In this document: in pieces, positions 24,701-39,700 of the stretch
Layout: the number at the start of each line of letters is the position of its first letter
How positions within the stretch are numbered: position 1 is the first letter of the stretch
NCBI RefSeq assembly: GCF_000003815.2
Contig: NC_049993.1
Coordinates: 5,483,686 to 5,547,685, forward strand
Source of the DNA: Branchiostoma floridae
Taxonomy: Eukaryota > Chordata > Leptocardii > Amphioxiformes > Branchiostomatidae
DNA length: 64,000 nucleotides
Reading direction: 5' to 3'
Made by a program: the position numbers and the translations under genes
Notes under the pieces: model-generated
The model's database searches: none
The model's input: only the letters and a program-made list of their open reading frames with translations
Told to the model about the DNA's origin: nothing

Positions 24701-27700
24701 TGATGGACGTACGGCGTGTAACAGCTTGCATAATGGGGTCGTCAGTGGCGGCTAATGGCCAGATATATGGCTGTGTTAGCGTCGTGCGAAAAATAAAAGG
24801 ACCGGGTTGAACGCGGCAAATCCCGCGCGTTGATCCGCTGAAGTGGACTCAGTAAGCGGCGGAACAATCGTCAGACTACCGGGCTTAAGACACTCTTAAT
24901 CTGCGCAGGACTCAACTACACTTAAACGGACGGACCGAGACTCCTTAAGGGATGTGCTCGGTACTTGAGGAAACGACACAATTATAGGGGGTTTGCTGGC
25001 GACTTCTGCTTCCAAATTACACAGGTGTAAACGTGAAGATCCGACTTCCCAACACGAGGATGAACTATTAATTACAAACAATGTTCGGAAACTTTGCAAA
25101 AATGCGATTCAACACTCAAATAGTAGAGTGGTTAAAAAAATCAGCAGGCAAACATATGGTTGAATACGTTGCAACGCTTGCAAAGTTACATATAATGTGA
25201 GCAAAGCGCTTTACGCACATAGACGTGTCTAGAATAGACATCTGACGTGTTTTGCCAGTCACTAACGTTGTTTGGTTTGAAAAGTAATAAAATGCGCGAG
25301 CACACACACACACAAACAAACAAACATATAAGAACACACAAACATACGCTATTAAAGTCAAAACAAGTAGAGACTTGCAGGAGTGACTGTCCGCACATGA
25401 CGTACATGAGCGTGATAAAACGTATTCCCATCATTTATTCCATTCACTTCCTTTTATGAAATTTGAACATTTTCCAGACACCATAAAAACCTCTCGTGTT
25501 CCCTGTAGCCCGTTGACTCGGACGGGGGAGTTTGTAACGTAACGCGAACCGCGGCAGAGCTTTTCTCCCACGGAGCGGCCCATGCGGGATTTATCTCCGC
25601 GGATTGGAGAAGCACTACATCCGCACATCCATCACAACAGACCCTACATCACTGTCAATTTGAAAGGCTATCATAAGGACATCAATCGAGCGGCGGACCC
25701 AAATTTGGAGCCGTAACCGTAATCTGTGCCTGTACGGGGGCAGGCGACGTAACCGCACCACGACCGGGCGGGGGGAACTGCTCAACAGAAAGGCAAGAGT
25801 TCGACAAGCCACGAGGGGAGCCACGTCAAACGTTTATTCAGCTATTCATCACGATTAAACATAGCCTATACTAAGGTTAAAGCAGCAGACGCCACTTGCC
25901 CCCCACCCCACCCCAGCCCGAGACTGTATATGCCAGGTCCATAGAGGGAAATGCCGTGGGAGCTGACCGCACAATTATGTCATGCGCTCCATTTTGGTAA
26001 TAAAAGGAACTCCGGCACAATTCCTCAAGACATAAATCACCGGGAAGGTACCATTTATCACATAGCTACGTGCTGCTGAGACTTTCATAGGAAAGCATTG
26101 CACTCTGCTCTAAACAGGAACGAAAATTCGAAAAAAGGTTCTCTGCAAAACATGACGTCTGCTGACGTAAGCGATGATCAAATTTCATTAGCACGTGTTC
26201 TATTACATGTAAATGATTGTAAAAGTTTGTAATTCAAGACATTACTTTTTTCAATTTAAGAATTATTCGAATGCTTTGACCTACAACCGGCGACTACAAA
26301 CTGCTTTGTAAAAAATGTCATGGCTTTTACACTTTTTAGGGCTTTTGAGTACGAGCATTTTGAAAGAAAAAAAAGTAACATTCGCTACCTACCACTATAA
26401 TTATTACAAATCATTGCAGGCTGTAAAGAACTATTAAGTGTATATATTTCTTAGGTTAATTTGTGGGTAACTTGAGTAAAATGATATTGGCACAGAAAAC
26501 ATCACTCAGTGAAAGTTTAAGCATAGAAGTTCAATGCCGTCTGACCAAACACTTTAACCCCCACCTCAGCTCAAGCGACCTAATGACATATTTCCTGTAT
26601 TCTCTGCCGTCATCTATACCATTTAGGCACCTGCCCTGCACTACACTGCATTACACAAGCTTCACACAACTTCACATCAACACTTGTGTCTCATCCCCAC
26701 TTCTCAACAGGGACGAAAACACTGTCTCCGTACTCCAGCCGTCACAAGGACCGGCATCCCGCCCCATCCAATCTCACTCCTGTGTCAAGAGCGCTTTCCA
26801 AACCCAATGTGGCAGCACTACTTCTCCACAGGAGTGGCGCGTTCTATTAAAACACCGGCTTTTGAAGTTGTCAGCGATAGACAGCGTCGCCCTTGAAACT
26901 TGAACGCCAAGACTGGTCAAGACTTTAACGTCAGGACTGGACTACTAACCGAAATAGCCTCGGCGGACGATACCCTTTCGGTTGGCGTTACAGCCCCCCA
27001 TGGTGCTCTCTGTGAGAGTTAAAATGAGGGCGGTTGATATTGTGTTTGGGCGCACAAATATTTTCTTAGCGGCATCTTTTCTTTGCATGACCTTTCGAGA
27101 TTTGAGGAAAAGGGGGAGGGGGGCGGTTGTTCTTTCAACGCGGTTTTGGCGCGGAAGGTTTCTTCAAAAGCTGTTTTTCCTGCCAACTGCGTGTGGGATT
27201 CCTGAGCGATGACGACAGAAGTAGTGGGGAAGAACGTTTTTCCATCCGCACCACCAGTCACATCAAAGTCCCTAGGCCTCTCCCCCTGCCCTGATGCCGC
27301 CACTCAGCTTATGTTACCTCGGTGCCTTTTGCCGCTTGCTGGTAATAATTTGGCGCTAAACGATACAGCAGGCATTGTGCGCGGCCACAATAAGAAACCC
27401 ATTTGCTGTGATAATCATATGAATTTATGTGGAGAAACATTATCCCGCGCGTTCAGTAAACTATCCACGGGGGACGAAATCCCGCGAATATCGGGCCAGA
27501 TCACCCGCACTCGCGCCGTCTCTCTCGCCGCAATAAAACCATGATCCCCGCCTGATTCCGCCGCAATAATCGTACGTTTTACCGGGATTTGGGCCATATT
27601 AACAGATACGCTTCTAATGGCACCCAATATAAATAGCAGAGCCGCGGTTTAGCACGTTGGCTCGGGTTATCCATTTTCTCATTTCACTTGTACAGGAGGA

Positions 27701-30700
27701 ATTGAAGCGCCTGTCAATCGAGACAATCCATCAACACACTCATCCCCAAACTCGCACATACATATAAAACACACCCTCTCCTGGCACTACTTTTAAAAGC
27801 TTAGCAAAATGCAGGAGGACAAAAACGTATCCATCTCCGCAATGGCCCAAAACGCCACTGCCGTAATTAATATCAATCAAGCTAAATTACAAATAGATGT
27901 TCGACGCGGTTCTTAATGGAAGCAATAGTGCCATTAAGGGCGACAAGGGGAACTGGTAATTTTTATCAAAATATTTTGACGCCTCTTTGTGCTAATGAAG
28001 AACGGCAGTGAGGAGATGTAGGGTACCGGTAGTGGTGGATGTGCGTCAGAGATCAACATCTCAATGTGACAACAACCACATTCTCTTCTTTCAACACAAG
28101 TCATTCGTCTATTTTGGGTCAGTTAGTCCTCACTCATAGTGAGCAATTGGGCTGGTCTCAATCATGATGTTTCTGACCTAGGGCGAAGAGTTGCTGTTAC
28201 AGTTCCAATTATGTAACCCGTAACCTTGAGTGGCCTTCAGGCCTTGTTACGTGGTGACCATTGAGTAAAAAAAAAAGGCATAAGAGAACTCGTTAACACG
28301 TGGAATAGTATAGGTTAATAAGACTGTTCATTCTAATTCTACAAAGGAAAAAATGAAAACAAATAAGACAAATAAACCAAGGGGTTGGGGAGACAGAACG
28401 GCAAACTTTTGAAAACAAATTGCTACTTGGAATTGACTTGATACTTGTGGGCAGATGAGGAAAGGTGACGCGTCCAGACTTCATGGTATTTGATAATACA
28501 GTTCTAATGTAATGTGTGCATCGCTCAGTATTTGTGGTCTCCGTAGCAGTCTCTTCTAGTCTTGACTTTCTTGATGGCAAATCAGCTCTACTGCACTCAG
28601 TCGTACAAGGCTGGCAACAACGAAACGAGTGCAGTAGAAATCGAATATATCCGGATGGTGCAACAAAGCGAAGTTATTCATCTAGACCGCATTACTGCAA
28701 GTGTGCAGTTATCCGTTGTGCAATTAACTGGCTTCTATCGTATCATCAGAAAAAGCCAAAATCGCAGAGCCTGCTTATGAGGCTAACCTATCCGCTACAG
28801 AAATCGCACAGCTGAACGCTACACTGTGCTTAGGTACGGCTATTCTGTTGTTGTTTCCTGACATTTAAGCAAGCACAGATCCACCTGAAATAGTCGCCAT
28901 CAAAAAGCAGCAACCAAACGGAAGCGACGTTGAAGTTGATTTCGCGGCCCGTAATTACCCCTCCCGGGATTGGTTAGACTGGGCTGGGGGAGAGCCAATC
29001 ACGTCTAATGAATTCTCTCTCCGCCGGCAGAAGCGCCGGGGCCTGCAGGGTGAGGCGGGAGCACCACGCCGCGCTGACTCCACTCACTATCAAAACAACA
29101 AGACAGGATCGTTTAAGTCAACTCATAACAAAACTTAACAACTGTTGGCCATACCAGAACACCTGCGAACCCCGATATACCTTTCTCGAGTCTGAACATG
29201 TTCGTTCTGACGTTAGAAGAACGCAAAGGTCAATACTTCTTATCATGTGAGTGAGCAACACCTGCGCGAACGGTGCTACAAGCTTCTTTCTCTATAAACG
29301 AACAAAAGATTAAAAACTATCGGACAATGTAATACTCAATTTCTGGTAAATGAAAGTAAAATTGGAAGTACGTATGTTTTTACGTTACATGAATAACATA
29401 AAAGGAACATGTTCCAACCCCGGATTCTAAATCGAAAAAGTCAATATCACCTTTCCAATCCTGTGCTTGCAGCTTGTTATCGAAAATACACAGTAGTACA
29501 CGACATTCATACTGTTTCCATTCAAATAAAAGTATACCTTTATTGAAAACTATGAACAACGTAACTTTCAGTATTATCTAAATGGAACAAATTTTAGGAA
29601 GCAACGCACAGGAACCGTTGATAGGAAATGCGCCACCAATGATTAAACTTTGTGCATAAAGTGCTAAAGTTGCTGTACTCTGTCTGTTAAGTCTGGATAT
29701 AGAATCAGGATGGACTGTATACACTGAAAACTCGTCCCGTAAGTTGCGACTATCTGTCAGTCCGTGCTCTATACATCTATAATCTAACCCGTTCTGTGAT
29801 AGAGTTAGTGGAGATGGCGGTGGTAAAACTCTATCTGACGTCCCGACTCCGACACAGTTCCTCTAACTCCGCACCAAATCTTCCAAATCCGGACCGATGA
29901 TGGGAAAGGCGATACATCCATAATGCGATATATCAGCGAATCAGAGAGATTAAAGATCGAATTAGCGTAAAACTAATGTCATCGTCCCGGGAGCCGGGCG
30001 CGTGAAAGCCGCGGCTTTGCGGCGTGGCGGGGATTGATGTTTGCGGGTTTGCGATGTCGTTATAGACCATCTATTAAGACACATATGCACGGTGGTCCGG
30101 ACAAAGCCAAATTATTATATATGGCTGTGTAAGCCTATTAGCCACAATTTGAGGTTACATTGGGGGCAGCCCGACTCGCGCCTATTGTGTATTTTTAGCA
30201 TGGCTGAGTTTGGCTCGGAGATCATTACGGAGGTTTGGGGGGAGAGAAAGCGGGCAGGGCCTGATGAATGCGCGGGGACGGCAGGGACAATGCCCGGCGG
30301 AAGAAACTGCTGAGGCGCGCTCTTCTGCACGACACCGGGTGACCGGGACGCACCCCGGCCCTTTGTCGGGGAGAGCGACCCCGTTACCTGCGGGTGAGGG
30401 CCGGAGATGGGCTCATCTCGGCACACCAAATGAAACAATTTCATGGCGGCTGGTTTGCAATAGCTGGCCCTGCTCGTTCCCGGGCGCCCGGTGTCACGGG
30501 GTGTCGTTGCCAGTGATGAGACGTTCCAAGGTGACGCTCCGGTGAGGACCGGGGGTTACCCAGGAGGAGACATCACTTTAATCACCGCTATAACCATGGG
30601 CTACTGGCATTTCTTTTTACAGCGTCAGCGGTAATATTTGCTTATGATCAGGCTACGTGTAAGCAGTATTGCTGCAGGAGAAGCCAGTGTACTGCCGATG

Positions 30701-33700
30701 GACAAAAAAGTATCGGAAATAGGTGGCGATGTCAAGGTAGTGTCTTTTCTCTTAATACAAGGGTCTAAATCCTTGAAGCCTGTATGTTACGCTTAAGGGC
30801 GGTGGCGCCGGATGGGCACAAACTCAAACATTCCATTTCCACCGTCACAATTGCATCAGCACAAAACAAAAGATCTGTTTTTGAACGTCTGACGAATAAG
30901 ATGAGACAAAAACAACGCAAAACACCGTTTCGGCACACAAAAGCTAATGACGGTAAATTCCAATATGAAGAGAACCGGAAATTCTCAAATGATCGTTTCC
31001 TCTTGGAAAGCTGCTTGTTCATTTCCGACCACTTCCGGTCAGCAAGATCATGACGTCATCTGACGTCACTCATGAAGTATCCGATGGTCAAGAGACCAGA
31101 CTTTCCAAAATAACCCCCCACCGCACTTAAGGGGAAGAGTGACGTTTGCGACGTCTAAATTTACCCCGTCCTTTTTTGTTAATCTCTGAGGTGGCGGCGA
31201 GCGACGGCTAGGAAAACTGACCACACTGATTCTTTCTTCAATTGTTATTTCATCCTTTTGTCCGTCCATCGATTTCTTTTTCTTTTCTTTATTTTGCTAT
31301 GACACTTCTCTCTTCATTTGTCAGCCACATCTTCTAACTATCATTTGACGTATGGAAGTCAGTATTCTTTACCATGTTAACCGTGACACATACAGCAATC
31401 TATCATAGTCTTTTGTTTATACCGCAAACACCGTGACCTTGGTTAACAACAAAGTCAGCACCAAGGACAGGTGCCGTTTGATAAGGTATTGTGTAAAAAC
31501 CTGCAATATAATCATGCCATTTATACGCTAATTATTGTGCATGAACCTTACTCACAAGTGTATAACTCACTTTTGATTATACTGTATCATTTTAACCGTA
31601 TTGGTGGTTATATCAGCTCTATTAAAGTGCTTAAAAAGTGTTTTTCAGCTTCTAAGTACATGTACAAGTTTCGAGATGTTTGCAACAGGTTGACAAGTCG
31701 TACCCATCATTCTGCAGAACAACTCTTATCCAACATAAAAGTAATCTGTTACAAATAAATCACTCTTGACCCTTTACAGCGTACGCTATCATAGTAGTAT
31801 ATGATACTTTAACACAGCACTTATTCTTGGATTTACGTCACTCAAGTTCAAAGTGGTGATTTTAACGTCACACGCTTCTTCACCTGACGTCGGTCGCATC
31901 TTGACCTGACGTCCTATGCATTTCGACCTCACGACTGCCCTGTTTTTTTAACTTTGATGATGCTTTAAGCTTCGCTACTCGACAACCATTGACACGACAA
32001 AGTAGGGGTTCGTCAATCCGTGTCAGTGGGTTCACTTGAAATGTAACGGTTATGGTGATGACATAATGCAAAATGCTGTGCAACTTTTCCAGTGCATATT
32101 TCAAAGCTAAAAATCTCCTTTGTCAATACAATGCTACAATACACTTTTAAAAATGAAATTCGGAGATAGATGAGAATAAGAGCATGCATCTTCACCGATT
32201 TTACTTGTAACATGGGCGATGAAGACAATTTTTCAATTTTGAAAATATGTTAAAAAAAAACATATTCTCGTTTTACTTGATGCGTGTTCTAAGAGGCTAT
32301 AGTAGCTTCAGCATCATTTCAATTTATTCGTTGCTATGTGTAATCAAATGCGAAGTGTTACGCATCAAGTGTTTTGCCAGAGATTTAGTGGGAAAAGTGA
32401 ATGAAGTGCTATATCTTAGATTCACCTAGTAGCCGTTGGACCAGCATCGACACTTAGAAGGCAGTACTCTAACTACTAGATCTGTGCATCCTCAAGATCG
32501 AAGAGGGCTACACTTGAGGCAACATGGAAAACATATGAAGTGAGAGGTAAAAATGTTTGTGTATGTCGAAGTGCTTCTTTATAAACTACTTCACGTAACG
32601 AGAGGGCGAGCACTCTCGGTCTGTGACGCAATCGGACGGTAATTCACTATCCTCTCCCCGGTCGAGACTGTACCTGTTCCCGGTAAAATTAGTCCTCTCG
32701 GCTGCCCTTCAACAGAGATTGGGTCCTTCGGACGCAGGGCCTTTAATTTGAGAGGCACGTAAGCAAAAAAAGCTGGGGGGGGGGGGGTCCTCCGAATGCG
32801 GACAGGCGCTCGAAATGAGAATACTAATTCTGCATGATTCACACGAGTATTAATGTATCGCTGTTTCAACGCCGTTTGGGAAAAGTGAGCAAACGCTGAA
32901 ACCAGATCGAGCTTCATAAACAAACGCTCCGTGACTCCCTCCTTTCTTGTCGGGCTGAAAGGACAACGTACACCGCCACTTTGTAAGTCTCACGCGGACA
33001 AAGTGGCTCTATTCAAAACAACATACCAAATTCCAATATGCAAACAATGCTATCTGGTGTCACAAATTGATACTACTACAATTTGTATTATTTCACCTTA
33101 AACAAGCAAACACGCACCCGAACAAAGTGCTTTTTCATTAACCAAGGGGTTGAAATTCTATCAGGCAAATTCAAATACGGCCCATTCACTGCACCCCGGC
33201 CGCAACACAAACACGGAGGGACCCCAATTGTCGTTCGGGGCGCTTTTCCATAGAATTCTACCGGAAGAACCTCTTACTAGGGGTGAGAGGTCGCTTCCTT
33301 TGAAAGCTGGAGGGTCTGTGTTTTATACTTCATGTCTGACATGGTCCTAACAACGACTGCTTAACCTCTGCAGCGTCCAGTGACACCGGGCCTGGTCAGC
33401 TCCGGGAGACGCCCACCCCCGCTGGTCTGACAAGGTGGTCCGTTCCTACACAGGTCGGGCGGACGGACTTGGAGGTCGGATTTGGCGCAGGTCTTGGCCT
33501 TTCCCAATCCTCTTGTGGCTTCACCATCTGGTGTTCGCCTTGTACGGTTGTCATAGGGTCTGTACGGGGCACGGGGTGACTTCCTACCCCTTTGTTGGGA
33601 CGGGAGACGTGCATTCAGCGAACACAGTTCGCCACTGTGTGGTCTGAAGACTGCGTTTCCCTTGGTTTATATAGCAGGTGTGGGGTAAGGTTACATCTCC

Positions 33701-36700
33701 TCTTAATCATCTTCTCATCACCTGCAGTGTGTACCTGAGGTGTCGGTGGCAGGCAGGTAAACACTATCCCCCAGGTGGGGGTGCGGGGCTTTGTGCGGCA
33801 GGTGGGAGCGCTTCACGCCCGCGAGGATCATACCCCCAAACAAGTCCCTCCGCAATTATTTGCCGATGCCGGACACCCGTGAAGCTCACAATACCCCGCC
33901 CGACATCCAATAAGTGGCCAACAAGAGCGGAGCCCCGCTACAACAAACACCCGAAGAGCCACGCAAATAATTTTCCGGTAGTTCGGCTACCGCGTAATGA
34001 AAACTTTGGTGACACGGGGTTGGCCGACCTGACCCGGGCGGCTTACCCTAACCTTAACTTCACCTGTTCGGACGCGCCACCAGCAAGCGTTTCATCCGCA
34101 CTTAATCCGCACAGATTCCAGAGGAGAATCGGATCCGAACGGGCGGATCATAACCTCAGCTAGCGGGAAATCTCACCGTTCTTTTCTTAGCAAATTCTTG
34201 CGTATCCCCTGCTAAGTAAACTCTGTGACGGTCCGTCACCTGAAAGTTCCCGCGGCTCAGCGGCTCGAAAAAGCCTGACCTCGGCCGAAACGCGATGACA
34301 GAGTTTCGCGGGGCGAACGCAGCGGCCCGTCCGACAGATTTAATTACTGGGATATTTGTATAAAGCCGGATTTTTTCCGTGTATATGTTACCCCTAGCGG
34401 GTGGGACATCAACAGAGGTGTTGGGAGAGCCCAGGTGCACGCGCTCATGCGGAGAATCGCACCGCCTCTGGAGCGGACACGGGACACCCGGGCGGGCTGC
34501 GCTCGGGTCCGGTTGCGCTTTCACTACACCGTCCAAACTATAGTCATGAACCTGCAACGAGTTTTTCAACGATCAAATAAACCACATACACGTTCATGAT
34601 CAAAATGATGCCGTAAACAGACGTTCAAATCGGCATGAAAACAGTACTTGAGGCAAAGCTCGTGTTCACTTTGTTTGACCTTGAAATAGCCATATCCGAA
34701 AAACAGCAACAAGTCATTTATATTCTTTTATCCAGGCTTCAGTATCTCTTGCTTTGAGACCAATTTAAAGGGATCGAATAATATTAATACAGTCATCTTA
34801 TGATGTAAAAGCAGTTGCTCCTGCGCTGCAAGAGGCAAGAGAAAGAAAGCTACTTTTACGCAGATTCGGCAGCAACGAAAACTTCCTAATATGTCATTTA
34901 TCCATCTACAATGTAATACTAGGGCTTATTCAGACAGTGATAGCTCATATTGGACATCAACAACGCCAATAAAACTGCTTGTAAACATTAGTCAAAATGA
35001 GCCCTGCCATGTGTGACCAAGGTTTGATATCTATGGTTGGAAAGTGCCGCGTTCTTTCAACCCTTTAAGTATTTTCGGAGTCCACACAATAGACCATGTT
35101 TTCCCTCGCTGTCAGCATCTCTACCCAATCGTGTTCCGCACACTTGCCTCCAGTCAAGGAGCACCGGAACAAGGTCTCAAGGAACACGTCATCGCCGCTT
35201 TGGTCAAGGACTCTCAAATACACTTGGTAATGACACATGGGACACCAATGGTACGATGAATGGGATTGAACAGAAGAGGGGAAATCAAACTCATCGGAAG
35301 ATAAATCAACCATCAGAACGAAACATATTGTTGAAAATGTTAGGTTGATTGACTGAGTTCCTTTATTAATTGTATTTTGTTATGTGGCGCTGTTAAAATA
35401 AGTTTGTATATCTTGAGTGCTGCACCACATTGCCTTTGTCATCAAGTGTTATTAAATAAAAAAACATATTACCAAACGTTTCCTACTAAAACGTTACCGC
35501 CAAAATACTTTGAAAAGAAGTGCTGTACCCATGTAACTGAAACTTTTGGAAAGAACAAGTCACTATGAAGGTCACAATGTGATAAAAAAATATGATATTG
35601 ACCCATTTATACCAGTAAAACAAAAAATACCTAGTACTACAGAAATGCTTAGAATATGAATGGAGATGAATGTTTTTTATTTCATAATGGTTACGGAGCA
35701 TCAGTCAATATGAATATTTGTCATTGGATTTTATTTGATGCTATAATCCCTATTCTTTTCCGCAATGAGGGTCCCTTTACTATAGAGCTGTGGTGGAATA
35801 TGACACCAAAGTAAACAAGTAAATAAACAACAACAACCCACCTTGAGCCTTAGTATATCCATTGTCTCTCCTTTGGTGTTTTTTATAGACTTTTCCCACA
35901 ACAGGTCCTGAATTGAATAACACACAAGATAAAGCTTACAACTCCCTAAAAATAGTACATAAAAATCACCAAAGCACCTGGCAAAAGTTTTTGCTGTCTT
36001 TGATGACATATAGCAAAATATATACCCCAAAAAATGTATTCTAAAAAGATACACACAACAAAATGTAGTCTAAAATATATTCTTAACTTCGAGTGTGCAA
36101 ACCTATCATGTTAGGAAATAGTCATATGTTAAAGCATAATAGTATAATAATTTTGTAGAAAGATTTGAACAGCTCTCTAAGTATAATTGCCTGCAGATAC
36201 ATGTGTACTAACAATTTATATTTGCCGGCATTACATTAAACTACAATCATCAAACAACTATAGAAGCATTGTTTTCCTGTGAAAGAAAGGTTGCAATAAA
36301 ATCAAGTCAACTCACCTGTAGGAAGATTTCAAATGTCTCTCGGTCCATGTCTCCGCTCAGTTCCACCGTAACCGTGGATACACTCTACGGTAAGAGGGCG
36401 AAGAAAGATGCACAAAAGTTTGTATACAAATCTGACGCTCAATTTCTGACAGCTCATTTGTCATGAAGTTTTCTCATAAAGCGGATGACGGGGACGGAGT
36501 TTGGTGCCGAGTTTCCACACCTGTTTGTTCAGGTGGGTTTAGCTCTATACAAGCCCGGCCTTCTTGCATAAAGAACAGGTGGACCCGATTGTTCGAGGGA
36601 GTTCTTTCTTTGTGGTGTAACCACTGCAAGAGGGCAAACTGTTTTCAGAAACACAAAGCCATCATTTAATTAAAACGAGCCCACAACAACAACATACCAA

Positions 36701-39700
36701 CACTTAGAATGCAATCTTCAACTGGCTGTAACATGTTCATGGCATAGAAATCGGAAAAGGTACAAGAACTTCTCTAAATATTGTTTTAACAGTAAAATAC
36801 AACAATGAAAACCTCAAATGTTGCATGTAGTTTTGATGTACAATTGCCCAGGTATGTATCTATTGCTAATACATGTGTATGTCATGAAAGCCCTGGGAAT
36901 TTGACATTTTTCAGTTATTCCCTTTGATCCTACAACTTAAATCTGTTTCTGAATTGCCAGGTAATCACTTTGAAATGGGGGCATCTGTAGATACAATTGG
37001 GCATGTAATGTGACGGATTACCCAAGCATTACACATGGCATTCTCTGTCAAAGTTAAGCCCTATTGTATATGAAGAGCTGCCACACACAGTACATGGCCT
37101 GCAGAAATGCGGATGTTGGTAATTGAGCGGAAGATCGATCAGTTGTCACGTCCAGGTGTGTTTTCCCTCAGGTGTGCTGCACAGGTGAGTTGGCTGAACT
37201 ACAGGTTCAACCTTGTAGCTGTTTTCATTTGGTATACACTCTTAACATTTCACATACATTCCTCAACAAACAACTGTCACATGTGTCCACAATATACACT
37301 TCAGTAGTGAAAAGATGTGTGTTGTTCAATAATTCTGTAGTACCGTGGTACATGGTGAATTTTGGCACTATTGTAAAATTTTCATATTTCATCTGAACCT
37401 CAATAACTACCAACTTGCAAAAATTGAAACATATCCATCGAAATGATCTTGAGTTTTAAGTGCAAAATCATAAACACAGCAAGAAAAAGTGCCCCCTTCC
37501 GAGGAGAACCTCCTTCCAAATGGTCATAAACAGTAACAGCAATGAGTAAAGCTTTGCTTAGGAGAAATCTAATGTGTTCAATGCAAGGAAAATACACCAG
37601 TTCTGTGCATTGAGTTGGTAAGTTCAAGCTATGTAAAGAAGTTCTTGGCTTGTGCCAATCCTTTCAACCAGTGTGGTGGGTTCTTTAATGTTCTCAAGAA
37701 GTAGTTTCCCTAAAACTTAAACTTGGGACTGTCAACTTTCAACTTTTGCCTCTAAAAACCTTTACTTCTTCTTTTCTGTAAGCTACTAGTTCCATGCAGC
37801 TTTGCTACAGCTTTCATTTTCGGCTAAGTGTGTTGGGCTTTTTTACATGCAGAAGTTTGATGCCATAAGCTCCCTCATACAAGAAGCCACCAGCTTTACA
37901 TCTCCATCCGAAAGGATGCAACTCTTTTCCAATCCAGCCCAGACCCAGGTACGAACCTGCACTGCTTGCTTGACAGAATATGAACCAGATTACGGCAAAG
38001 TAGCTAGCCTGGGTACAATCCGAGTTCTAGAGGGGCTCCTTACACTCGCTACCCTAAAAGGAGCCCCGGCAGAAATCGGATGGTACCCAGGCTACAAAGT
38101 AGCAGAATAACACACCAAATTGGTAGTTGAAAGTGTACGTGAACATCATAACGAATAAAAAGGTCAGGACTTGTACAATGAGATTACGGGGTGAAAAACT
38201 CTGCTCACAATCAATTATTCACCACAGACAAGCCTCCGACAGATTATGGTTTGATTTAATAATCCTCTTCCTCTGGATTATCCCCCACAATGGCTAATAA
38301 TGTTATCACGATTGACTCCCGAACATGAGGCTTTGGCAAGGTGTAATCCAGCTGATTGTGGGAAACAATTTGTGCAGGATGGACCATTTCACTAAGCCTG
38401 TTGACCTTGTGTGGTATGGAGAATAAGCTGATTACAGCAAAGTCTGGATTGACAGGCCAGTGAAACGACCGGGTAGTTTCCTTTTGTCACTTGTACACAG
38501 TAACTAGCTCATGGTTCATTAATAACGGTGCATACATGTACATGTACCCTATCTATGTTTCTATGCAACTTGTGAGTAGGCAGGAACAGTCACTGTAGTT
38601 ATCTTCAGAGTCTTCAAGAGCTTACTCTCAAACATTTGCTAATGCTAAGCCTAGGGTTTCCTTTTGTCACTTGTACACAGTTACTAGCTCTTGGTTTGCT
38701 AATGACAGTGCATACATGTACCTTATCTACAGTATGTGTCTGTGCAGTGTGTAACTTGTGAATATACAGGAACAGTTACTGTAGTTATCCTCAGAGTCTA
38801 CAAGAGCTTACTCTATCTCAAACAGTTGCTAATGCTAAGCCTCGGGTTTCCTTTTGTCAGTTGTACACAGTAACTAGCTCTTGGTTTGCTAGTGTAATGA
38901 CAGTGCATACATGTACCTTATCTATGTGTCTGTGCAGTGTGTAACTTGTGAATATATAGGAACAGTTACTGTAGAGTCTACAAGAGCTTACCCTCATACA
39001 TTTGCTAATGCTAGGCCTTGGGACACATTTTGGGCTGTTTGCGGGAATGAGAAATAAATTATGTTCATGACTGACTTTACAAAAAGTTTTGTGTGTTTTG
39101 TTGTCTTTTATATCATACTCTTTGTTCCCACAAACTGCTTGGCCAGGTGCAGGAAATATGACCCTCTCTTTATCAGTGACAATGAGGAAGGGTGGTACAT
39201 TTCACATTTTTCTTATACTTTTTTCAATTAAGCTACAGTAAGCGATCAGGCAATAGTACATAGATGACTCTGGCAGCTGACATTCAGAATCAGATTTGCA
39301 TGTGGCATAACCCATGAATGACCATTATTGCAAACTATGGCTGAACTCTTCAAACACAAATCACTCACTCACTCACTATCCGGTTTAGCGTCCGTTCTTC
39401 CCTGTCTTGCAGAGGTTGGACGTGTCGTCAAGACGTTTTGGTCTAATTGCTGCCCTCCATCCATCTCTGTCAAGGGGGTTGGCTTTTTGCAGTTTCCTAA
39501 GATCTTCCTTGACATTGTCTACCCATCTCCTCTTGGGGCGCCCACGCGGATTCTGGCCCACTACAGACAGGTTCAAGACCTTTCTTGGCCAGCTGTCTTG
39601 GGACATTCTTTGCACGTGGCCATACCATCGGAGTCTGTTGTAGCGCAAAATGTCATGGATGCTGTGTAAACCTAACCTACACCTAAGCTGCTCAGATGGC

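Noticed and set aside
26463-26903. A 146-residue plus-strand ORF.
   Set aside because: Composition and lack of any motif suggest a chance ORF.
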